This document shows, one piece after another, positions 26,413 through 36,975 of a stretch of 64,000 bases of DNA. The translations under genes were made by a program, and so were the position numbers. The DNA is taken from positions 868,001 to 932,000 of the forward strand of contig NZ_FOUX01000002.1 of NCBI RefSeq assembly GCF_900114995.1, given 5' to 3'. The notes under the pieces were generated by a model. It was not told the origin of the DNA. It saw only the letters and a program-made list of their open reading frames with translations, and did not search any database. The stretch comes from Chitinophaga sp. YR627. GTDB lineage: Bacteria > Bacteroidota > Bacteroidia > Chitinophagales > Chitinophagaceae. Every line of letters starts with the position of its first letter. Positions within the stretch are counted from its first letter, which is position 1.

Positions 26413-29387
26413 TCATACCAACCGCTCTTCAAGCATATATTTCCAGGTAATGAAGCCTTTCTGCTCGTTGCTATAGTCATGAACAATCCGGCTGAAATTT
26501 TCTGGTGCAGAAGTAGTGAAGGTGTGGCGACCTTGCTTTCTGATAATATCTAGCTGCCTGTCTAATTCTTTTAAAAAGACAGGTAATAACGACCGCTGCT
26601 TTTCAAAATGCCATAGATAGCTGGCTTCTTCGGTATCCAAGGTTTCTAATATCACATGGTACATTTCTTCTCCTTCTAAAAGGAATACGAAAGAGAATGG
26701 CTGAAGCACAAACCGGATTTTAAGAATATGTCCGGCATGTTTTTCGGCCAGGTAGCGAAGTTGTTGATGATGCTTAAAATGTGGCTGCTTCAATATATCT
26801 GCAATCAATTCCTCTCCGGTTTCATAAAGTGGCTGTCCGGCTTGTAGCTCTGTTATGTCCAGCACATTGCGTTCAGGTAATGGAAATTTACCCAGGATTG
26901 TTTTTGTAACAAATCTGAATCGTACACCCTCAATGACTTCGTTATTGATCATCTTTACATCGGCAGAATCTGCTGATTGGGAGACCAACGTTCCCTTTTC
27001 CAGTTCTGCATATATAGAAACAGTTATGTTTCTGGTTTTCATCACTTTAATAAAATAAGGCTTCAAAACTTCAAACTCCGGTCTGATATCTTCATGCGCG
27101 ATTTCAAATTCAAGTTTCTCGTCCGGTTCCTTGTAGGTATATGAAAAAACTATCGCACCGTATTTGAATTCAAGGGATTCGAGCGGAACTTTAATCTCTT
27201 TTTCTATGGTAAGTATGTCACTTATGGCAACAGGAGTAATTTCTTCTACCGGGTCATCAAACAAAGATCTTTGCCGGATTAACTTCCTGTAATAGGTGTT
27301 TCGCTTTAAAAACAATTTGTTCAGGTAATCAATCTTAATATCCCGATAGTCATAAATGACAGGTGCTATTTCTGATCGTTGTACACGGCCTATATACTGG
27401 ATGAGTTTTCCTTCAAATGAGAATGGATAAACAAGGAACAAACAGGTAGCATTGTCCAGATCAGTACCTTCTCCAAAAAACTGGCCAGTGGTGATCAGTA
27501 CCTGATAATTCCCTGATTTTAATTGCTTCCATTTGCTATCACGGCTGTTAGTACTATCATCTCCGCTTAAAGTAATGGCTTCATAGGACTTTTTCAGGTA
27601 TTGATACAATGAATCAATATGTTCCTTGCGTTCGGTTAATACCACGACGCGCTTTCTGTTGCCAAGTTCTTTAAGTATATCTTTGAGATCAGACTATTTC
27701 TTTCCGAATCATGTACCAGAATTTTTGACAAGGTTTCAAATTGGTCTGTTTTCTGGTTATAAGGTACATCCAAAGACGTATCTCGTATAACTATTCTTGG
27801 TTGAGGAGATTTAGTTACCTGTTGGCTGCTGATTTCCGTAATAACATCACCCAAATGAATGAAGATGAGTTTGCCATCGTCGTATTTACGGAATGGTGTA
27901 GCAGTAAACCCATACTGGTAATAACTATTAAACTGCTGAATGGTACTTCGGTATGTTTCGGCGGGGATGTGGTGGCATTCATCAATTAATATCGTTCCGA
28001 ATGAACTGGTAAAATCGCTATTAGATGTATTGGCTATTGTTTTTACCAGGCTTTGAATAGTGGCCAGTGTGATCAGCTTTCCGGGCTTATACTTTCCTTG
28101 TCCTATTTTACCTATTTCGTGAGTGGGAATTCCCAGAAAGGTAGCAATGCGCTCTGCCCACTGCTCCATTAGCTGCTTCCTATGCACAACAATAAGTGCA
28201 GGCTGTTGTTTATCAGCAATTATTTTTAAACCTATTAATGTTTTGCCAGAACCGGGAGGTGCTACTATTACTCCTATATCCTTCTTTACTGTTGCAGAAA
28301 CTCCTTGTTGCTGATAATCCCGTAATATTGCCTCAAATCGGAAAAGCTAATTTGGCTTTTGTGACGTTGATCTTCTAATTTGTAGGTAATATTATTTTCC
28401 ATGCAAAACCGAAGCAGCCGTCCGGCAAATCCACGGGGAATAATAATGTCATCGTTTGATTCTTCAATAAATCTGAAATAGCGTTTAATGCCATAAGTTC
28501 TTTTGCCTGTCTTCTGCCGGATGAAGAATTCTGTATTAGCAAAATTTCAGTTCCTCTCTCAAATAATTAATCAGAATGACGGGTAAGCCATTTCTGGCTA
28601 TTGTGATAACATTATTTAATATTATGGTTAATCCTTGATTAGGATTAATAGTTATTGATAATGCAGTATAGCCTAACTTCTCGTATAGATTATCTAAGGT
28701 AGATCCCTGTGCTTTTTGTATGGTTGTAAGGAATTGCCATTGGTCTGGATAGGCTTCCATAGTTTCGGGGGCAAGAAAGCAACTATTCCCATTATCCATA
28801 GCTGGTTTATGAAAAGGCAGGGCTATCAGGTTACCTAAGCCTTTTCCGGAGAGTGTATCCTGGTTAGGAAACAGCCTGTCAAAACTGGAATTCTTATCGA
28901 ATGTTGAAATGATACGAGCGTCTGTTAGTAATGACAGCAGTATTTTCCGGCTCTTCATTGCCGGGTAGGGCTGTTCAAAGAAAACCCAGACGTGTGCGCC
29001 ATTTCCGGAACGTGAACGTTCAAGGTAAGCAGGAATACCTTTTTGTTGGCAAAGAGCCAAAAACTTACGGCTGTCATCAGTCCAGTTCTCTTCATCAAAA
29101 TCTGCTGCGATAAACCACGATGTATTATCTGTTAAAAGAGGATAGAGGCCAATAAGGTCGGTTCCTTGTAAATGTCGTTTTATCTGCTCTTCTGTTAAGT
29201 GTTGATAAGTCTTTTCGGGGAAATTACTAAGGGTACCGCCTTTCATTTTATGCACCTTATATCGGTAAGGGTCAAATTGATAGGCGGGCATGTATCCAGA
29301 TTTTGTGCCCTTTTCCCAGTGTAAAGCAAAAACATCATTCCGGCCTTTAAAAAGGGAAGTAAATGATTTTATTTCAGTGGGATTCAT
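26413..29387 (-). pseudogene. TOTE-type primase-helicase gene broken by three frameshifts
   Basis: The minus strand encodes one protein of about 990 residues in four frame segments. The N-terminal segment (29387 to about 28545) is an archaeo-eukaryotic-type primase domain of the TOTE conflict-system kind: WFIAADFDEENW (metal-binding Asp-x-Asp) and RSRSGNGAHVWVFFE (Ser-Gly-x-Gly-x-His block). An extra base near 28545 moves the reading to FFIRQKTGKRTYGIKRY. A lost base near 28347 moves it to the helicase: VAPPGSGKT (Walker A), ILIDECHH (Walker B), GFTATP. A shift near 27690 leads to VVVLTERKEHIDSL, then GQFFGEGTDLDNA and QYIGRVQR (motif VI). All catalytic motifs survive but no single frame joins them. 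Either the gene is recently dead or the assembly has indels. Confidence 0.8.
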
Positions 29388-29640
29388 CGTAATTTTTGAC
29401 TGGTTTAAATGGTTACTATAAAATAGATTTATTAATAACTAGTTCATTATCATTAAATTGAAATTGCGCAACCAAGTGGCTGATTTGGTTACAAAATAAG
29501 AAATGTTGTATAGGTTCTCACGTCGTCCAAGTGTTATACAACATTTTACTCTTCATAAATGTCGGCTTTTTAATAGGCTATGAACTCCAACCTGGATTCT
29601 ATTGTTGTTAAGGACTTACATGTCCGATTATCTCTAATTT
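29388..29640. other. Intergenic region upstream of the TOTE remnant
   Basis: AT-rich, with no gene and no clear promoter for the primase-helicase. Together with the remnant at 29641 and the stretch up to 29984 it makes about 600 bases without an intact gene. Confidence 0.3.
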
Positions 29641-29898
29641 TTGCACTTTCCTGCTTTTGTGCCAAAATTTAGTATTTTTGAGAAAACCTCTTTTAACTTA
29701 CAAAAGTCACTTTACATCAATGAGTTAAAAAAGTATTTTAAAGACCACAGTGCTTTTTCTAATTCGGAATTGATGAGTTTTTATCGTGATAATGATTCCC
29801 GAAACGGGTGGCCCAGTATCACCGAAATCGATGGCCCAATGACCTCCGTTCTAGACGGTTACTGGGAAATATCGGGAGAAAGAAGTTCCAACCCTTAA
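29641..29898 (+). pseudogene. Remnant of an HTH N-terminal domain protein
   Basis: An 86-codon frame with no ATG (opens with TTG). FNLQKSLYINELKKYFKDHS and AFSNSELMSFYRDND resemble the start of winged-helix proteins that sit before nucleotidyltransferase-like genes, but the reading then degenerates and no partner gene follows. A TATTTTTG box at 29673-29680 lies inside the frame and resembles a -7 element. I treat it as a fragment. Confidence 0.3.
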
Positions 29899-29984
29899 AT
29901 AGAGAAGTAAATAAAGCAAGTTTGTTATTAGGCTCCAGACTTAATATTTAATTTATGTATGAATACCTCTACTATTATCCCGTT

Positions 29985-30833
29985 CTACAATTCAAGTTGC
30001 TTCAATTGAATACCGGTATCTGTCTTCCATTCTAGAGGCCCACTGGCTGACCTGGCAAGGACTGCCGCCGCAGCACGGGATGAGGAATTAAAAATGTAAT
30101 CTTTGGTCAAAAGGTAAAAATCTCCTCTCTGAAATAATATACCTTCAGCCAACATTTTAGTTCTTTCATTACGTATACTTTCTGTTAATGAGGGCTGTTG
30201 CGGTATAATGAATAATGAGTCTTTAAAAACAATAAAACCCTCGGTGGATGGTCTACCGATACCAAGGGCACTAGCACCATTTCTGCAATAAAAAAACTGA
30301 TCTTTAGTTGATTTTGTTTCTATAGTTTCATCTAATGTCTCGAAAATCTTATAACTAAGTGTTGCTGTAAGTATTTTAATATTGGCTAAAAACTCTTCTA
30401 ATTCAGCCTGCTCTGCTTCAGACAATTCAGATCTCGTTGGGATATTCTGATCCAACTTATAACGGCCTGCCTTTACCGCCAACTCATGCAATCTGTGTTC
30501 GAGGTATTTTACGCTCGCCTTATTTAGATATTTATCTTTACTGCTAAAAAAGACTACTTCGTTCCAAAATTCTTTATTGGCTATATGTTGTATCAGGCGA
30601 TCATAAATAATCTCAGCCTCACCAATATAAGCTGCATCTTCGTTATTCTCATTCTTTCCAATCAGAATATATATACCTGGCTTCTGAAATTCAGATCGAG
30701 TAACATATTCTTTTACCTTAATACGAGGAACTTTTATACCGATTCCCGTCCAATTACTGAGTTCCGCAGTAGTAAGTCCGTTGGTTGTACCATCTACCAG
30801 GAATAAACGTATTGTCTTGCCAAATATGTTCAT
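29985..30833 (-). CDS. GIY-YIG nuclease family protein with C-terminal DUF4357
   Basis: 282 residues. The GIY-YIG core is at about residues 52-140: GIYILIGKNENNEDAAYIGE, then IYDRLIQHI and KYLEHRLHELA. The C-terminal part (SSSRAAAAVLARSASGPLEW) is the DUF4357 domain often fused to such nucleases. Proteins of this layout are frequent next to type I restriction operons. It lies 68 bases downstream of the SprT-like gene on the same strand, so it may be the last gene of the restriction operon. It probably cuts or binds DNA; its role is not proven. Confidence 0.82.
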   Translation of the reverse strand: MNIFGKTIRLFLVDGTTNGLTTAELSNWTGIGIKVPRIKVKEYVTRSEFQKPGIYILIGKNENNEDAAYIGEAEIIYDRLIQHIANKEFWNEVVFFSSKDKYLNKASVKYLEHRLHELAVKAGRYKLDQNIPTRSELSEAEQAELEEFLANIKILTATLSYKIFETLDETIETKSTKDQFFYCRNGASALGIGRPSTEGFIVFKDSLFIIPQQPSLTESIRNERTKMLAEGILFQRGDFYLLTKDYIFNSSSRAAAAVLARSASGPLEWKTDTGIQLKQLEL

Positions 30834-30901
30834 TTTTCTGTCGTTGATGTTATAATCTATTTGTGTATCCTACAAGAATCGTATCTCAATATCCTAACCT
30901 A

Positions 30902-31597
30902 TTACGCCATCACAGTTTCTAATTTATTCTTCCACTTTTCCCAATCAGGCATTAGCAACGATTGTAATTGAAAAAATTTACTCGTGTGGTGCTTATGTAT
31001 CAGATGACATAATTCATGGATAATTACATATTCAATGCAGGCTTTAGGTGCTTTAATCAGTTCCGGGTTAAGGATAATTTTCCCTTTTGCTGTACAGCTA
31101 CCCCAGCGGGTTGACATTGCCTGGATAAACAGACCTTCCGGTTGTACACCGTATTGTTCGAAGCGTTGAAGCCAGGGCTCAGCTATCTCCGCGAATTTCT
31201 CCTTTGCACGATACCGGTACCAATTGAGGAGCACGGATTTTACTGTTTTTTTGGGGTTATGATACACATTGATCTCTCTACCAGTAAAATGTACTTCGTT
31301 TTTCTTTGCTGCAATTACGCGCAAACGATACTGCCGACCAAGATACAAATGCGATTCACCACCCCGGTATTGCTTCTCCGATACTTTAGGATAAAAGCTA
31401 AGGAAATAACTTTGCTGTTTCAATATCCAAGGGGCACGTTTCCCCAGCTTCTCCTCAATACACTTCTGAGGCGTTCCTTCTGGTGCTTTCACCAATACAT
31501 CCATATCAGGTGTTACTGTGATACCCAGTGTTTTTCGCTTACTGAAGTCAAGATAATAGCTGATTTTTTTTGATCCGTATTCTAGTTCATGTATCAT
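30902..31597 (-). CDS. SprT/YgjP-like zinc metallopeptidase (DUF45)
   Basis: 231 residues. The YgjP-type pattern is complete: MSTRWGSCTAKGKIILNPEL near 160-180, then EYVIIHELCHLIHKHHTSKF near 190, giving the zinc site HExxH plus a downstream His. The N-terminal half is the variable beta region of the family. The ATG overlaps the HsdR stop as ATGA, so it is translated with the restriction subunit. Such peptidases are repeatedly found beside hsdR; their task in the system is not known. Confidence 0.85.
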   Translation of the reverse strand: MIHELEYGSKKISYYLDFSKRKTLGITVTPDMDVLVKAPEGTPQKCIEEKLGKRAPWILKQQSYFLSFYPKVSEKQYRGGESHLYLGRQYRLRVIAAKKNEVHFTGREINVYHNPKKTVKSVLLNWYRYRAKEKFAEIAEPWLQRFEQYGVQPEGLFIQAMSTRWGSCTAKGKIILNPELIKAPKACIEYVIIHELCHLIHKHHTSKFFQLQSLLMPDWEKWKNKLETVMA

Positions 31598-34500
31598 GAT
31601 TTGTACCTTGCTTTAGCTATCTCCATGCATTGATCGGCAAGAGACTCTGCCTGTTCTATAGACAAATGTAATTCATCAATCAGGTATTCCCCGATGTAAA
31701 AATTCATTCTCCGCATTACATCTGGTTTGTGATGCCAATCAACAATAAGATACTGACGGATGATACTATCAGTGACTTCTGCAAAGTTAATGCTTTGCAG
31801 TTCGGATAACTTGCCTTCTGCTATACCCAGACGATAAAACGCAATAGATTCAGCCTTGTCCTTTAATGGTAGTGGCACATCTTCCCCACTGCGGTTAATC
31901 GCCTGCTCACGATATTGGTTTAGCTTTTTTAAGGCTTCCACTTCAGAAACGCGCTGGGCCCTTAGATCCGCAATAGTTTGTTGTATAAGTTCTGACAGCT
32001 TTTTATAGAACACAGGATCCTCATCCATCCGTTCTGTTATGTGGCGTGATGTACGGCTTGCAATTGTTTCAGCCTTCGCGCGATCACCAATTATCTTCAT
32101 CAATTCACGTTCAAACGCCTCAGTATCAAGTATACTTACTTGCTCTGTAAGACGTATGATTTCTTCGGTAGTAACATGCTGATCCAATAATTTCTGCAGC
32201 TGCTTTTCATAACGGCTAAAATCTACTTTGTCTGAGTAGGTTTGACTGACAGCGTTACGTAACTGGGTGAAAAATTTCAAATCCTCTTTATAACGTTGTT
32301 TCCGGGATTCATGCGTGTCTTTTTCAAAGTCAAGCGAAGAGAGAGCAAGTTTCAGACAACGTGCAAACTCGCTAAATTTATCGTAGAATGGCTCACGGAT
32401 CGCTTTGTCTGCCAACAGATTACTATAGCTGACTATATCATGTTTGTTTGGGAGCTTGTTGAAGATATCATTCAGTTCAGAATGTATCTGCGGTAATCTG
32501 TCTATTTCAGTGTACATATCTGTTACAGTTCCTTCCAAATCGGTGGCCTCAAACTCCTCTAAACTGGTATAAATATTCATCGCTGTATCCAGTTCTCCCA
32601 ATACTCCTTCATAGTCAATGATATACCCCCAGTCTTTGCCAGGTGCTACGCGGTTCACACGTGCGATCGCTTGTAGCAAGGTATGCTCTTTCAGTTTACG
32701 GCAGAGATACATTACAACTACTTGTGGCTCATCAAAGCCTGTAAGTAACTTATCTACCACAATAAGCAGGTCAGGATGATCCGTTTTCTTGAACTGTGTG
32801 ATGATTCCAGCTTCAAAGTTTTTTCCGTGTTTGGCTTCCATTCTTTTCCAAAAGGCGACCACTTCATCAGAAGGGCTTTCGTGGATATCATCATAGCCTT
32901 CACGCATATCTGGCGGGGAGATAATTACTTCGCTGGTGACCTTTCCAATCAGATCTAAAGCTTTTTTATATTTAATAGCGGTGGCTTTATCCGGCGTAAC
33001 CACCATACCTTTGAAACCACTACGTTCGCCAGTATGGTCCAGTCCCCAATTCTGCGAATAATGAGCACTGATATCACGAGCTATTTCGTCTATGCGTTGT
33101 TCCGTTTTGGCGATAAGATTGGCGCGACTGTATTTCCTTTTCAGATCAGCGGTTTCATACGATGTCAGGTCTTCAGATATATGTTCAAATCCACGATCCA
33201 GCGCCTTTTGATTCACGTCCTGCACGGCATGTCTTCCTTCGTAGATGATAGGCACTATAGCTCCATCTTCCACTGCCTGACGTATAGTATAAGCATCAAT
33301 AATACCTCCGAACTTCTGTGCAGTACTTTTCTCTTTCTTCATGAGCGGTGTACCTGTAAATGCCAGAAAACACGCATTGGGTAGTACTTTCCGCATTTTC
33401 ACGTTAAAGCTGCCGTATTGAGTGCGATGTCCTTCGTCTATCAGCACAAAAATATCAGGTGATTCCAAAGGTGTAGCGCCCAGGCGATCTACAGCAGCTT
33501 CAAACTTGTTGATCACTGTGGTAATCACAGCATCACTTTTGCTCTGTAACAGTTCTACTAGCTGGGCACCGGTACGGGCGCGGTGCACAGGTACTTCAGC
33601 CTGAGCAAAGGTTTCTGCAATCTGAGTGTCCAGGTTCACACGGTCAGTAACAAGCACGATCTTAGGATTACGTACTTCCTGGTGAATACGTCGTGCCAAC
33701 ATAGCCATGGTAAGGCTCTTACCACTACCTTGTGTATGCCAGATTACACCTCCGGCGCGCTTACCATCTTTAGTTTCACGGATACGGTCGATGATTTTTT
33801 CGATAGCAAAGTACTGCTGGTAACGGGCTATCTTTTTGAACCGACCTCCTTCAAAGAGTATATAATCTTTGATAAGCGACAACAAGCGCTCCGGCCTGCA
33901 AAGGCAATAAATATAAGTATCCTGTACACTTGCGTTTACTCCGCTGGACAGGCGTTGTATCCATGCATTCATTTCTGCTTCCTTACGAGTTGCACCCAAT
34001 GCAGCTTTCTCTGCCGCACTGATGGGTTGATTCAGCAGTTCTTCCAGTTTATTGTTGTCTTTTATGACTTCTTTCCAGCTCGCCCAGTATTCTGTTTTAG
34101 TATCAGTAGTGGCATATTTTGCCTGCAAAGTAGCGCAGGCCAGCAGCAATTGACTGTATGCATATAAAGCGCGAATACCATCTTCTGTCTGGTTCCGGAT
34201 ATGCTGCGAGATAGCCTGACTGAGTGGATCTTTCATATCTGGACGCTTACACTCTATAACTACCAGCGGTATCCCATTAACGAACAAAACGATATCAGGA
34301 CGCATGTGCTCGCGGCTTCCAGTGCGCATAACTTCAAATTCCTGAGTAACATGATATACATTTCGCTCCGGATGTTGCCAGTCGATATATTGTAATGTAA
34401 AACTCTTCTTATCGCCATCGATACTTTGCTCCAATGCCTTGCCCAAAGTAAGGCGTTCATAAGCATGCTGGCTGGCGCTGATATAGCCATCCTGAAAAGG

Positions 34501-34755
34501 TAACTCTTTTAGTGCCTGGATACCAGCTTCTATATTTGCATCACTGAATACAGTAGTTTTATTGCTGCCAACCTGTATACTATTAATAGCTTTGAGCTGT
34601 CGCCGCAGAATATCTTCGAGTAGCACATTGCTGGTTTTTCCAGCGCGTGACATTAATGCCTCTTCTGGACTGAGATAAGTATAACCCAGTCGCATTAGCA
34701 ATTGTAAGGCGGGTAACTGAGAAGCGTCGTTTTCGCGGAAAGAGGGGTGAGACAT
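31594..34755 (-). CDS. hsdR: Type I restriction enzyme, restriction/translocation subunit HsdR
   Basis: 1053 residues, normal for the family. Near residues 152-172 is the nuclease site (MRPDIVLFVNGIPLVVIECK: Asp, then Glu-x-Lys). The motor follows: Walker A HTQGSGKSLTMA near 343, DEGH in FVLIDEGHRTQYG near 438, AFTGTPLM, and later LLTGFDEPQ and LQAIARVNR. The C-terminal part is helical and should bind the methylase complex. It translocates DNA and cleaves unmodified DNA together with HsdM and HsdS. It sits downstream of hsdS with a 194-residue gene between. No frame damage was seen. Confidence 0.95.
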   Translation of the reverse strand: MSHPSFRENDASQLPALQLLMRLGYTYLSPEEALMSRAGKTSNVLLEDILRRQLKAINSIQVGSNKTTVFSDANIEAGIQALKELPFQDGYISASQHAYERLTLGKALEQSIDGDKKSFTLQYIDWQHPERNVYHVTQEFEVMRTGSREHMRPDIVLFVNGIPLVVIECKRPDMKDPLSQAISQHIRNQTEDGIRALYAYSQLLLACATLQAKYATTDTKTEYWASWKEVIKDNNKLEELLNQPISAAEKAALGATRKEAEMNAWIQRLSSGVNASVQDTYIYCLCRPERLLSLIKDYILFEGGRFKKIARYQQYFAIEKIIDRIRETKDGKRAGGVIWHTQGSGKSLTMAMLARRIHQEVRNPKIVLVTDRVNLDTQIAETFAQAEVPVHRARTGAQLVELLQSKSDAVITTVINKFEAAVDRLGATPLESPDIFVLIDEGHRTQYGSFNVKMRKVLPNACFLAFTGTPLMKKEKSTAQKFGGIIDAYTIRQAVEDGAIVPIIYEGRHAVQDVNQKALDRGFEHISEDLTSYETADLKRKYSRANLIAKTEQRIDEIARDISAHYSQNWGLDHTGERSGFKGMVVTPDKATAIKYKKALDLIGKVTSEVIISPPDMREGYDDIHESPSDEVVAFWKRMEAKHGKNFEAGIITQFKKTDHPDLLIVVDKLLTGFDEPQVVVMYLCRKLKEHTLLQAIARVNRVAPGKDWGYIIDYEGVLGELDTAMNIYTSLEEFEATDLEGTVTDMYTEIDRLPQIHSELNDIFNKLPNKHDIVSYSNLLADKAIREPFYDKFSEFARCLKLALSSLDFEKDTHESRKQRYKEDLKFFTQLRNAVSQTYSDKVDFSRYEKQLQKLLDQHVTTEEIIRLTEQVSILDTEAFERELMKIIGDRAKAETIASRTSRHITERMDEDPVFYKKLSELIQQTIADLRAQRVSEVEALKKLNQYREQAINRSGEDVPLPLKDKAESIAFYRLGIAEGKLSELQSINFAEVTDSIIRQYLIVDWHHKPDVMRRMNFYIGEYLIDELHLSIEQAESLADQCMEIAKARYKS

Positions 34756-34765
34756 CGTTATTGTT

Positions 34766-35350
34766 TTATTTCAGCAGATGTTCTAATGATGTAGCCTCTG
34801 CTTCTACCAGGGGAATAAGTTCTAACATTGAATCTTCAAAAAAATAAGGCTTGCTATTCCTAACATCAAGTAAAGTATGTACGCAGTCTTTGGCTGATAT
34901 GGTATATTTCATTAACGCCAGTATACTTGCAACCCTATCTTTTGAAGGTCTGTCTGTCTTAAGATAAAGTTTGATCACATAATTTGTTCTATTCCACTCT
35001 AATCCTAATTCAGAATTAATGGGAATTTCAAGACCTCCATATTTCCATTCTTTACGGAGTGGATCAAACCAGGATATTTTCTTTGTACAAAGAAATTTCC
35101 TGTATCCGGTAATCATAGCATTATAGTTATCTACTTTCTTATCAGGTACCAGACCTATGATTTTAGATAGTTCTTCTTTATCGCTATATTTCGAGTGTAA
35201 TTCATATACAGCTTCACGGAAGCGTTTGTAATAATCCTTGGCGGGATCAAAAGCTCCCGATAATTGTGCCTTGATCTTCTCTGCACATGTTTTCTTGAGG
35301 CTACCGGATTTCAAAACGAAATCAACAAATGATGCTAGGGGTATTTGCAT
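34766..35350 (-). CDS. Hypothetical protein in type I restriction operon
   Basis: 194 residues. Residues 1-70 are helical; YRKFLCTKKISWFDPLRKEW and the block LEIPINSELGLEWNRTNYVI then KLYLKTDRPSKDRV look like a beta region, and the end is helical. I do not recognise the family. It is 19 bases from the end of hsdS and 10 bases before hsdR, so it is co-expressed with them. It might be an accessory, anti-toxicity or targeting protein; no function is claimed. Confidence 0.65.
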   Translation of the reverse strand: MQIPLASFVDFVLKSGSLKKTCAEKIKAQLSGAFDPAKDYYKRFREAVYELHSKYSDKEELSKIIGLVPDKKVDNYNAMITGYRKFLCTKKISWFDPLRKEWKYGGLEIPINSELGLEWNRTNYVIKLYLKTDRPSKDRVASILALMKYTISAKDCVHTLLDVRNSKPYFFEDSMLELIPLVEAEATSLEHLLK

Positions 35351-35369
35351 AAAACAACTGTTTATTAGT

Positions 35370-36608
35370 TTATGTTTTTACTCTTACCTTTCCCGTAAGC
35401 AATATCTGCATTAATCCTTTTTTTTGCTGCTGCAAGTAGGCAAGACGGCGATCGTGGGTTTTTATTTCTTTTTCGGATGTGCTGAGTATAGTTGAAATAG
35501 CGGTTTGTTCTTCCAATGAGGGCAAAGCCATATTAAGAGTTAAAAATGCCTCAAAGTCAAATGTCATTTTTTCAATGTGTACCCCAAAACTGGAAATGTA
35601 AGTCTGATGATAAAAATATGGAAGTTGACTATACCAGTTTAAAAATTGTATATTTAACTTTTTCGGATCTTTAGAAACGACAGCTATATAAGAACCCGAT
35701 ATTTTATTTCCAGCAAACTTTTCTGTAACTAATGCTGACGCACCATGAACAATTTGCATCTTGGAAAAAAGGAAGTCTCCCGTATTTACTGTTCTTAGAT
35801 CTTTTACTTTAATCTGATGACCAAATAGTGCTTCTCTTGAGAAAATACCCCCAGACCTTCTTCGCACACTGACTAACTGATATCGCTCATTGTCATTCCA
35901 TAAAACAGGTCTCTTTACTTCTTTCAGTAGACTTCCATAACTCACATCTTTCCATTTTCCCTTAAAACCCTTTAATCTTTTTCTCCCACTGAGCAGTTGT
36001 TGCATTAGGCCACGATGGCGGATTTGCAGGGCTTCTATAAACTGCTTCTCTTTAGATATGGCGGCATCCCAAATAGAAAGAATAGCAGCTATTCTACGCT
36101 GTTCGGGAAGAGTAATATCAACGATTGGAAAATCGCCCACGTCATTGCTTGTTATATTAGGGTCTTTTCTGCTACTGCCCGCAAAACTCTTCCATAATCC
36201 GACATTCGCATTAAGCCAATCCAAAAGAAATTTCACATCAGTTTTTTCACTATTGACAGTAATTGCAGAAAGTGCCTGATTTATTGTTGCATCAATTCCA
36301 AGTAACCCTGTCCTTCCTATTTGGTTAAACCCTCCATACATTGCTACAAGAACAGTTCCTTTTGGATATACACGAAGTGAGGTCTCTTTGAGCGCAAGTT
36401 CTGTAACTTTCTCTTCCGTGTCTAAAACAACAGAATTGTTCAAATCTGTTGTCTTTACCCAATAGATGGTACCGTTTGTGTGATATTCAGCTACACTACG
36501 TAATGGTGTAGTCCCTGAACTGATTTTCGCAATGTCCTTTATTTTCTTTACCTCCCAATCCTCTGGTATCCATCCGAGGGGTGTGTGCTTATAACCTGAT
36601 TTCTTCAT
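35370..36608 (-). CDS. hsdS: Type I restriction enzyme, specificity subunit HsdS
   Basis: 412 residues, the usual length. Two target-recognition domains are visible, each followed by a conserved helix: residues 1-190 (GWIPEDWEVKKIKDIAKISS, then LPEQRRIAAILSIWDAAISK) and about 210-400 (EEQTAISTILSTSEKEI, then LQQQKKGLMQILLTGK). It gives sequence specificity to the methylase and restriction complexes. Its ATG overlaps the stop of the preceding 104-residue gene (ATGA). A second, half-size S gene lies at the head of the operon. Confidence 0.93.
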   Translation of the reverse strand: MKKSGYKHTPLGWIPEDWEVKKIKDIAKISSGTTPLRSVAEYHTNGTIYWVKTTDLNNSVVLDTEEKVTELALKETSLRVYPKGTVLVAMYGGFNQIGRTGLLGIDATINQALSAITVNSEKTDVKFLLDWLNANVGLWKSFAGSSRKDPNITSNDVGDFPIVDITLPEQRRIAAILSIWDAAISKEKQFIEALQIRHRGLMQQLLSGRKRLKGFKGKWKDVSYGSLLKEVKRPVLWNDNERYQLVSVRRRSGGIFSREALFGHQIKVKDLRTVNTGDFLFSKMQIVHGASALVTEKFAGNKISGSYIAVVSKDPKKLNIQFLNWYSQLPYFYHQTYISSFGVHIEKMTFDFEAFLTLNMALPSLEEQTAISTILSTSEKEIKTHDRRLAYLQQQKKGLMQILLTGKVRVKT

Positions 36609-36919
36609 ATCCTAGCAGAGGTTAAATGATATTGATTATTACCTGTCCATTTGAATACAAATACCTTTCCTACTGTATTGCCCAGAGCCTCTTCTAAGCC
36701 ACCCTTTAAGCGTAATACACCACTTCGGGCTTTGCCATCCTTTGACCCGATCTTATATGTACAATCATAAACGGTATACTCACAGATAACTGTTATATCA
36801 TAGATCTTCGGAAAACCTCGCTGTTCAGTCGGAAACAACTCCTTTTGATTTGCCAGTATACGTATTTGCTTCCGCTCAATGTCCCTTTGTGTAATGCTGG
36901 TAACTGTTATTTCACTCAT
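36605..36919 (-). CDS. Small hypothetical protein coupled to hsdS
   Basis: 104 residues, basic, mostly beta: YDITVICEYTVYDCTYKIGS, then GVLRLKGGLEEALGNTVGK and FVFKWTGNNQYHLT. I do not recognise the family. Its stop overlaps the hsdS start, so translation is coupled and the protein is likely to act with the specificity subunit or regulate it. It is 56 bases downstream of the RhuM gene. Confidence 0.55.
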   Translation of the reverse strand: MSEITVTSITQRDIERKQIRILANQKELFPTEQRGFPKIYDITVICEYTVYDCTYKIGSKDGKARSGVLRLKGGLEEALGNTVGKVFVFKWTGNNQYHLTSARI

Positions 36920-36975
36920 ACATTTTAAATTGATCAGATCATTTTCCCTGAAGCCGATAAAATGATCTCAGATTA

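Noticed and set aside
33583-34167. 194-codon plus-strand ORF inside hsdR
   Set aside because: Shadow of the conserved HsdR motor region; no coding features of its own.
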